NCBI GenBank assembly: GCA_021814475.1
Contig: JAKAIE010000013.1
Coordinates: 1-47,102 of the forward strand
Length of the DNA stretch: 47,102 nucleotides
DNA from: Nitrospirota bacterium
Lineage (GTDB): Bacteria > Nitrospirota > Thermodesulfovibrionia > Thermodesulfovibrionales > UBA6898
Direction of reading: 5' to 3'
Part shown: piece after piece, positions 42,149-47,102 of the stretch
Numbering within the stretch: the first letter of the stretch is position 1
How the letters are laid out: each line of letters opens with the position of its first letter
Notes under the pieces: model-generated
What the model was told of the DNA's origin: nothing
What the model saw: the letters and a program-made list of their open reading frames with translations, nothing else
Databases searched by the model: none
Position numbers and translations under genes: made by a program

Positions 42149-42688
42149 ATGGAAGATATCTCGCTCCACATCCTTGATGTCGCTGAAAACTCGGTCGCCG
42201 CTGGGGCGACACTCATCACTATTGCGCTCAGGGTAGACACGGTGCAGGATCTGCTTGAACTCGATATCGAAGACAACGGCAGGGGCATCCCCCCCGAACT
42301 GCTGGGGCAGGTACTGAACCCTTTCTATACGACACGCTCTACGAGAAAAGTCGGGATGGGGCTGTCCTTGCTCGCACAGTCCGCGCGGGAGGCGGACGGC
42401 GACATATCGGTCCGCTCCGCACTGGGCAAGGGCACGCGCATATCCGTTCATTTCCGGCACAGCCATATCGACAGGAAACCCATGGGTAACCTCGCAGACA
42501 CCTTCTCTGTGCTGATCGCCGGCAACCCGGCCGTCGATTTTGTCATCACCTGCACAAGGAATGGCGAGGAGTTTTTGTTCGACACACGGGAGATACGAAC
42601 GGAGCTTGAGGACGTGCCTCTGAACGCCCCCGACGTCATCGCCGCGGTCAGGGACCATCTGAGCACTTCCCTCGCGGACATGAAATAA
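42149..42688 (+). CDS. GHKL ATPase-domain protein
   Basis: 179 aa. Bergerat-fold motifs: HILDVAENSVAAGA (N box), IEDNGRGIPPE, NPFYTTRSTRKVGMGLSLL, and GKGTRISVHF. No phospho-acceptor domain; a C-terminal part of about 60 residues (from DTFSVLIAGNPA) is of unknown function. Last gene of the plus-strand cluster starting at 31628. It follows the PHP gene by 6 nt without a clear ribosome site, so it is probably coupled. Confidence 0.88.
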   Translation: MEDISLHILDVAENSVAAGATLITIALRVDTVQDLLELDIEDNGRGIPPELLGQVLNPFYTTRSTRKVGMGLSLLAQSAREADGDISVRSALGKGTRISVHFRHSHIDRKPMGNLADTFSVLIAGNPAVDFVITCTRNGEEFLFDTREIRTELEDVPLNAPDVIAAVRDHLSTSLADMK

Positions 42689-42696
42689 TCCGGCCG

Positions 42697-42726
42697 CGTC
42701 ACGCAATCGTCAGGACATGCGTGACG
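42697..42726. terminator. hairpin between convergent genes, possible terminator
   Basis: CGTCACGCA pairs with TGCGTGACG (9-bp stem, 12-nt loop) between the stop of the plus-strand cluster and the stop of the CooT-like gene. No T-run follows, so it is a weak intrinsic terminator at best. Confidence 0.35.
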
Positions 42727-42739
42727 AGAGCGGGCAGTG

Positions 42740-42928
42740 CTACCCTTTCTCCAGCACGATCTTGTGCCGAAGCAGCGAGACCTCGCGAATCACTCCTTCG
42801 AAGACCTTCTGCTCCCCAAAGAGGTTCCTCAAAAATATCTTTCCCCCCTCAGGCTTCATGATATCGACATTTTCCAGATAAAGCTCCTCGGTCCCGTCCT
42901 TTAAAACATAGGCATTCGCCTCACACAT
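42740..42928 (-). CDS. CooT-like small metal-binding protein
   Basis: 62 aa, beginning MCEANAYVL, which matches the CooT family. In CooT the second residue, Cys2, is the nickel ligand, and it is present here. The body (VDIMKPEGGKIFLRNLFGEQ, GVIREVSLLRHKIVL) fits the small beta-barrel of that family. CooT assists nickel insertion in Rhodospirillum carbon monoxide dehydrogenase loci. No CODH or NiFe-hydrogenase gene is in the window. It overlaps the DUF3842 gene by 8 nt; the two often travel together, as I recall. Confidence 0.8.
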   Translation of the reverse strand: MCEANAYVLKDGTEELYLENVDIMKPEGGKIFLRNLFGEQKVFEGVIREVSLLRHKIVLEKG

Positions 42929-43337
42929 GGCCGTCCTCCCTTATCCTGGTGATCATTGACTCTATCAGATGCGGCAGCGGTTCCCTGTTGACGCCGATGA
43001 TTTCGACCCCCTCCTGGTTGAGAGGAAGGAGGATCTTTCTGGCAGGAGACGAAATAATGGCCGAAGCCATCTTCGCCGTCACCTCGCCGAGCATCGCATC
43101 AGCAAAGGTGATGCTCATCGGACCTATTATAATGTCGACACGGGACGAGTTCCAGACGATCGCGTTTTCACCGGTGGCGCCCTTATTCGCCCGCGACTTC
43201 ATCATCGACGATGTTGCCGCCGCATTGGTGCCGAGTGCAACAATCTCGATGCTTTCCGGAAACTCCTCTTTGATCCTCTTGACGATGAGGGCGCCGATGC
43301 CCCCGCCCTGCCCGTCGACAACCGCAATACGAATCAT
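42921..43337 (-). CDS. DUF3842 family protein
   Basis: 138 aa from ATG 43337. The N-terminal IRIAVVDGQGGGIGALIVKRI looks like a nucleotide-binding Rossmann turn; the conserved blocks ALGTNAAATSSMMKSRANKGATG and GPMSITFADAMLGEVT are characteristic of DUF3842 (positions about 35-95). Function unknown. An in-frame ATG at 43361 lies between the promoter's -35 and -10 and cannot be used from it. Coupled to the CooT-like gene. Confidence 0.85.
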   Translation of the reverse strand: MIRIAVVDGQGGGIGALIVKRIKEEFPESIEIVALGTNAAATSSMMKSRANKGATGENAIVWNSSRVDIIIGPMSITFADAMLGEVTAKMASAIISSPARKILLPLNQEGVEIIGVNREPLPHLIESMITRIREDGHV

Positions 43338-43343
43338 ACTTGA

Positions 43344-43372
43344 AGTATAAGAAATCCGCATGGCCGAGTCAA
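43344..43372 (-). promoter_or_regulatory. sigma70-type promoter of DUF3842-CooT operon (leaderless type)
   Basis: TTGACT (43372-43367), 17-nt spacer, TATACT (43349-43344), then only 6 nt to the ATG at 43337. Predicted transcription begins at or next to the start codon. Confidence 0.75.
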
Positions 43373-43461
43373 ACAGGCCCCGGTAGCCGGTGGCGCTTTG
43401 AAGAATTTCTTTGTATAATGATGGACCGTTGACATTATCATTTCACCCCGAGGAGGAGACG

Positions 43462-44394
43462 ATGCACCTTTTTTTTGATGGCCCGTTCGCAAGAAAGATG
43501 TATAGTGCCGCAGTATTTTTTTTCATCCTTGTCGCAGGATTCCTGTTGCCAGGGATAGACAGCCCTGCCTTCGCCACTGAAGGAGGCGGCAGCGCCTACC
43601 CGAACGGCGCCGAGGACTTCATGGCCGGGGCGGTCCCACCTCCCGGGTTCTACCTTGTCGATTATCTCAACTATTACAGCGCCGACACCTTCAGAAACGG
43701 AAGCGGGGACAGCGCTGTCCCGGACTTCAAGCTGAAGGCGACGGCAAACGTTTTCAGGTTCATCTATGTCACAAAGCATCAGGTCTTCGGCGGATTCTGG
43801 GGTATGCATGCGTTCCTGCCGGTAGTCAACCTCGACGTGACCGTACCGGGGCGCAGCCAGACAAAAACGGGAATCGGTGATATCATCGTCGACCCGTTCA
43901 TCCTTTCATGGCACTCAAAAAACTGGCATGCAGTGACCGGACTCGATGTCTACATGCCCACCGGCCCGTACGCCACCTCCGATCTAGCCAATATCGGCCG
44001 CAACTACTGGACCTTCGAACCGGTGGCTGCAGCCACATACATCAGCGACAGCGGGGTCGACATCTCCGCAAAGGTCATGTACGACTTCAATACAAAAAAT
44101 GACGATACCGGTTATACCTCGGGTCAGGAGTTTCATGTCGACTACACGGTCGCCAAGAAGTTTGACGCCCTGAGTCTCGGGGTCGGCGGCTATTACTATA
44201 AGCAGATGACCGACGACAAGCAGAATGGTTCGACTGTCGGCGACGGGAACAGGGGACAGGCATTCGCAATCGGCCCGCAGATCAAATACGATTATAAAAA
44301 CATGAGCTTCCTGCTGAAGTACCAGGCGGAATCGAACGTCAAAAACAGGCCTGAGGGCGATAAATTCTGGTTCAAATTCATCTACGCATTCTGA
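43462..44394 (+). CDS. SphA-family outer-membrane protein (phenol-degradation meta-pathway type)
   Basis: 310 aa from ATG 43462, fixed by AGGAGGAG at 43451-43458. A signal peptide (hydrophobic AAVFFFILVAGFLL, cleavage near AFATEGG) precedes a domain rich in alternating beta strands and aromatic residues that ends in Phe, as outer-membrane barrels do. Motifs such as GHAxLPVVNLDV-type strand, GIGDIIVDPFILSWHSKNWH and VYMPTGPY mark the SphA/transporter family. Often named for phenol degradation, but most members probably move small hydrophobic solutes. Stand-alone, with TATAAT at 43414-43419 upstream and a terminator downstream. Confidence 0.85.
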   Translation: MHLFFDGPFARKMYSAAVFFFILVAGFLLPGIDSPAFATEGGGSAYPNGAEDFMAGAVPPPGFYLVDYLNYYSADTFRNGSGDSAVPDFKLKATANVFRFIYVTKHQVFGGFWGMHAFLPVVNLDVTVPGRSQTKTGIGDIIVDPFILSWHSKNWHAVTGLDVYMPTGPYATSDLANIGRNYWTFEPVAAATYISDSGVDISAKVMYDFNTKNDDTGYTSGQEFHVDYTVAKKFDALSLGVGGYYYKQMTDDKQNGSTVGDGNRGQAFAIGPQIKYDYKNMSFLLKYQAESNVKNRPEGDKFWFKFIYAF

Positions 44395-44408
44395 CACCGA
44401 CCCTTATC

Positions 44409-44441
44409 AAAAAAGGGGACCGTTCCGCGGCCCCCTTTTTT
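44409..44441. terminator. bidirectional intrinsic terminator
   Basis: AAAAAAGGGG (44409-44418) pairs with CCCCTTTTTT (44432-44441), A-run before and T-run after. It lies between the converging barrel gene and the coiled-coil gene and can serve both. Confidence 0.85.
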
Positions 44442-44474
44442 GCTTCGGACACTCCGCCCCGACACGTCAGGTCC

Positions 44475-45071
44475 CTACTCCTTCGATGCGGGACCTTTCT
44501 TCTCCATAAGCTGCCGCGCCTTCTCATTAAACTGCTTTATTTGCGCGTCCATCGCGGCATTGCGTCTGTTCAACTCATTGAACTGATAATCCGCCATATG
44601 CCCAGGGGCATTCTTCATGTCGTCTTCAAGCTGTTTTTTCTCCTTGACCAGGCGCTCCCTCTCTGCCTGGAGAGAGAGCAACTCTTCTGCGCGGGGATCA
44701 ATCGTCTTCAGGACATCTTTGCCGTCTGCCTTCGACACAGTCCCTTCACCCTTCTCCTCATCGCCTGTCTTTGTTCCATCCTGGTGCGTCTGTTGAGCCT
44801 TCTCGCTTCCTGCCGTATCCGTCTCCCCTGTCTCGGAGTAGCCGGACCGGCCTGCAGCAATATTCTTAGTCTCCTGCACATCCTTTTTGTCTATCTCGAA
44901 GGAACCGCCCATCTTATAGCAGACCAGATTGGAGCCCTCCTCCCGGCACTCGTCGGCCACGATACTCGAACCGTTCTTCATATCGACCTTCACGTCGCCG
45001 AAGGATGGTGCGGTTATTGCTCCGGACAAGACGAGTACTGCCAGCCCTGCAGCCCTGGTCATTCGGCTCAT
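44475..45071 (-). CDS. periplasmic coiled-coil hypothetical protein
   Basis: 198 aa. Signal peptide (GLAVLVLSGAITAPSFG), a short beta domain with two Cys (ADECREEGSNLVCYKMGGS) that could be a disulfide substrate, a low-complexity Gly/Glu/Lys/Thr linker, and a C-terminal charged coiled coil (about 135-190: AERERLVKEKKQLEDD). The ATG overlaps the stop of the DsbC-like gene by 4 nt, so it may be a client or partner of that oxidoreductase. Family not recognised. Confidence 0.75.
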   Translation of the reverse strand: MSRMTRAAGLAVLVLSGAITAPSFGDVKVDMKNGSSIVADECREEGSNLVCYKMGGSFEIDKKDVQETKNIAAGRSGYSETGETDTAGSEKAQQTHQDGTKTGDEEKGEGTVSKADGKDVLKTIDPRAEELLSLQAERERLVKEKKQLEDDMKNAPGHMADYQFNELNRRNAAMDAQIKQFNEKARQLMEKKGPASKE

Positions 45072-45889
45072 CGTGCGTCCTTCCGCTGATGGGCCGACAC
45101 CAAATTGAGTATCGTCCCGGCATCGTTACCGCCCAGTACAAGGTACCCGTCCGGCATGATAAAGGTCGGGGTGCCTGTCACGCCGAGTTCTGCAGCAACC
45201 CTGATATTTTCATCAATCACCGAAGAATTGCATAAAGGCATCGGTATCGGTTTCTTCTCATAGTTTTTTTCGAGCAGATCCAGTGAACCGCTGCACATGA
45301 TACTCCGGGCTTTCCAGTCAGCATCGCGGTGCATCTTCAGCGGAAAGAGTTTCAGGTAAAAGGCTATATTCCTGTTTTCGGCCACGATCTTCTTCAGCTC
45401 CCCGTGAATCCTGGCGCAGTACGGGCATTCAGGGTCGGTAAAGACGACAACCTTCACCGCTGCGTTCCTGTCGCCGAGTACCAGCGCGTTTTCAAGCGGT
45501 ATCTTCGAGACGTCGACATACCGGTCATTCGGAGTCTGCATGACCGCCGCAGGCACCGGGGTCTTCGCTGCCCCGCCGTCAGTGCCATCGACGTCGATGA
45601 TATTTCCCTTCACCACCTGCTTCTTCGAGAAGCCGACGTACATGTTTTCTCGTCTGCCCTGTGTGTCAACCGACACCTCCCAGAGGCCACGGACCGGGCT
45701 CATCCTGATGTCCACAACCCTGGGGTCGGGGATCTTCATCTTCGAGACGATCTGCTCCGCCTCCTTCTGTGAGAGGGAATGGCACTTGACGCAGTCCTCC
45801 TCACACCCTCCAAACCCGTAGACAGACGGGGCCTTAGCGACGACTGCCAGGGCCAGAGCGATGATGACTGCACGTATTGTTGTCTTCAC
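45068..45889 (-). CDS. DsbC/DsbG-like thioredoxin-fold protein with N-terminal CxxCH motif
   Basis: 273 aa. Signal peptide, then GGCEEDCVKCHSLS with a CxxCH motif (C33, C36, H37), a DsbC-type dimerisation-like region (about 45-100), and a thioredoxin domain with active site CPYC (C155, C158) and cis-Pro TGTPTF. It is probably a periplasmic disulfide isomerase or reductase. The CxxCH could bind haem c or simply be a second redox motif. In DsbC-family proteins an N-terminal CxxC(H) extension is unusual. First gene of a two-gene operon. Confidence 0.88.
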   Translation of the reverse strand: MKTTIRAVIIALALAVVAKAPSVYGFGGCEEDCVKCHSLSQKEAEQIVSKMKIPDPRVVDIRMSPVRGLWEVSVDTQGRRENMYVGFSKKQVVKGNIIDVDGTDGGAAKTPVPAAVMQTPNDRYVDVSKIPLENALVLGDRNAAVKVVVFTDPECPYCARIHGELKKIVAENRNIAFYLKLFPLKMHRDADWKARSIMCSGSLDLLEKNYEKKPIPMPLCNSSVIDENIRVAAELGVTGTPTFIMPDGYLVLGGNDAGTILNLVSAHQRKDAR

Positions 45890-46030
45890 TATTGCATCTC
45901 CTTATCTCTGAGGCCGCGTGCCTGCGTCCCGGTAACATTCGCCTCAGAAGAACGTCCACAGACGCACGCAACAGCGCATGTATTTTCACTGCACCGACAT
46001 TTCATTATATCACGCGCCGCCACGGTGCTG

Positions 46031-47102
46031 TCACCGTTTGACCCTCAGGATCCCCTCCATCTGGTTGATCTTCTGTACCAGCACTCTCAGCTGCTGCAGG
46101 TCCCGCACCCCTATGATAAAGTTAATGAGGCCGTGTTTGTCCGGTGTGGACATCGCCTCAAGGTGATTGATGTTGATGTTGACCGAGGATATCAGGGCGC
46201 TGATGTTCGCCAGAATGCCGGGCTTGTCGATCGTCTCGACAGAAAGCCTGGCGTTCGCCGTCATGTCGCCGGCCGGCTGCCACTCCACTTCGATCAACCG
46301 GGCCTCCTCGACCACCATACGTTCGATATTCGGGCAGTCGCGCCGGTGTATGGTCACTCCCTTGCCGATAGTGACAAACCCTACCAGGTTGTCCCCGGGG
46401 ACCGGGTAGCAGCATTTCGCGGTATGGTAGAGGACGTCATCGATCCCCTTGATGCTAACCCCTTTATGTTCCTTGACCGGCCTGCGGACCTTCACCTGTT
46501 CCGGTTCTTCTGCCGCCTTCTCCGGGAGCAGCCTGTTGACGACCTGGTGAGGGGAGACCTTGCCGAATCCGACCGACACGAAGAGGTCTTCCAGCGAATT
46601 CAACCCGAGCGACTTGGCAGCTGCGAGGATCTCGTCAGACTTCATCAGGGCGTTGCTCATATTATGCTTCCGCAATTCGGCCTCGAGGAGCTTGATCCCG
46701 AGTTCAACACTCTGCGTTCTCTCCTCCGCCTTGATCCACTGCCTTACCCTGTTTTTAGCGCGCTGGGTAACGATGAACTTCAGCCAGTCCCTGCTGGGAC
46801 CGTGGGTCTGGGAGGTGATGATCTCGATTGTGTCCCCGTTTTTGAGGATATACCGCAGCGGGACGATCTTGCCGTTGATCTTCGCCCCGACGCATTTGTG
46901 GCCTACCTGCGTATGAATGCCGTAGGCAAAATCGACCGGAGTGGATCCCATCGGCATCTCCTTGATCTCGCCCGCCGGCGTAAAGACATAGACCACCTCG
47001 GGGACTACCTCTCCCTTGACCGCCTCGAGAAAATCCATCGCATTGGGGACCTCTTTCTGCACCTGGACAAGGTCCCGGAGCCAGGAGATATATTTGCTGT
47101 TC
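46031..47102 (-). CDS. RelA/SpoT family (p)ppGpp synthetase/hydrolase, C-terminal part
   Basis: Partial: the frame is open through base 47102, so the N-terminal hydrolase and synthetase domains lie outside the window. Visible are the end of the synthetase linker (WLRDLVQVQKEV), the TGS domain (VYVFTPAGEIKEMPMGSTPVDFAY begins it), the helical domain, the conserved Cys-rich segment HTAKCCYPVPGD with RRDCPN, and the ACT domain near the C-terminus. These regulatory domains monitor starvation signals on the ribosome. It was read as a minus-strand gene whose stop is at 46031. Whether it is bifunctional cannot be told from this part. Confidence 0.95.
   Translation of the reverse strand, partial: NSKYISWLRDLVQVQKEVPNAMDFLEAVKGEVVPEVVYVFTPAGEIKEMPMGSTPVDFAYGIHTQVGHKCVGAKINGKIVPLRYILKNGDTIEIITSQTHGPSRDWLKFIVTQRAKNRVRQWIKAEERTQSVELGIKLLEAELRKHNMSNALMKSDEILAAAKSLGLNSLEDLFVSVGFGKVSPHQVVNRLLPEKAAEEPEQVKVRRPVKEHKGVSIKGIDDVLYHTAKCCYPVPGDNLVGFVTIGKGVTIHRRDCPNIERMVVEEARLIEVEWQPAGDMTANARLSVETIDKPGILANISALISSVNININHLEAMSTPDKHGLINFIIGVRDLQQLRVLVQKINQMEGILRVKR

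Noticed and set aside
1..47102. CRISPR arrays, tRNA or rRNA genes, prophage or conjugation genes
   Set aside because: Looked for short regularly spaced repeats, cloverleaf-like segments and phage or transfer proteins on both strands; none seen.

Overview
The window reads as chromosomal DNA of a GC-rich Gram-negative anaerobe. It carries a complete 14-subunit complex I operon, periplasmic CxxCH (haem c-type) motifs in a sensor kinase and in a DsbC-like protein, lipoproteins, an outer-membrane barrel, a Tat-exported superoxide-reductase-like protein, and a soluble HydBC/NuoEFG-type flavo-iron-sulfur cluster. Nitrospirota (Thermodesulfovibrio-like) or a deltaproteobacterial lineage would fit. 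This is inferred from gene content only, since there is no rRNA or tRNA in the window.

Layout. 1-8.7 kb is housekeeping and stress genes: a small unknown ORF coupled to a mannosyl-3-phosphoglycerate-phosphatase-like HAD enzyme, glgC, a DHH phosphoesterase, an M23 peptidase, a SORL protein, a REC-REC-Hpt protein, a lone response regulator, an entericidin-type lipoprotein, a patatin lipoprotein and a PlsC acyltransferase. 8.7-10.9 kb is an accessory island: a Y1 (RAYT-type) transposase bounded by 20-bp inverted repeats, then two AT-rich genes separated by an attC-like structured site resembling an integron cassette junction. 11.0-17.0 kb (minus strand) holds aroC-aroK-aroB, a DUF4124 membrane protein coupled to an Ig-repeat lipoprotein, and a CPBP protease. 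17.0-31.5 kb (minus) is nuoA-N in canonical order, read from a strong sigma70-type promoter at 31525-31553.

Divergent from nuo, 31.6-42.7 kb (plus) holds the most interesting region. It has a membrane histidine kinase with haem-binding motifs, three related REC proteins (one alone, one fused to a GcvH-like domain without the lipoyl lysine, one fused to a NuoE-type [2Fe-2S] subunit), a thioredoxin-like ferredoxin, a HydB/NuoF-like flavoprotein, and a second NuoG-like protein. These are followed by a DRTGG / GHKL-ATPase / DRTGG / PHP / GHKL-ATPase set. The architecture resembles electron-bifurcating hydrogenase loci, but no H-cluster subunit is present and the molybdopterin-type subunit lacks a Sec/Cys catalytic residue. 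My reading is a redox-sensed, two-component-controlled soluble NADH module, with the response regulator physically built into the enzyme.

42.7-47.1 kb carries a CooT-like / DUF3842 pair with a leaderless-type promoter, an outer-membrane SphA-like barrel, a coiled-coil periplasmic protein coupled to a DsbC-like protein with a CxxCH motif, and the C-terminal part of a RelA/SpoT protein that runs off the end. No CRISPR array, tRNA or rRNA was seen, and no stretch longer than 300 bases lacks a gene.
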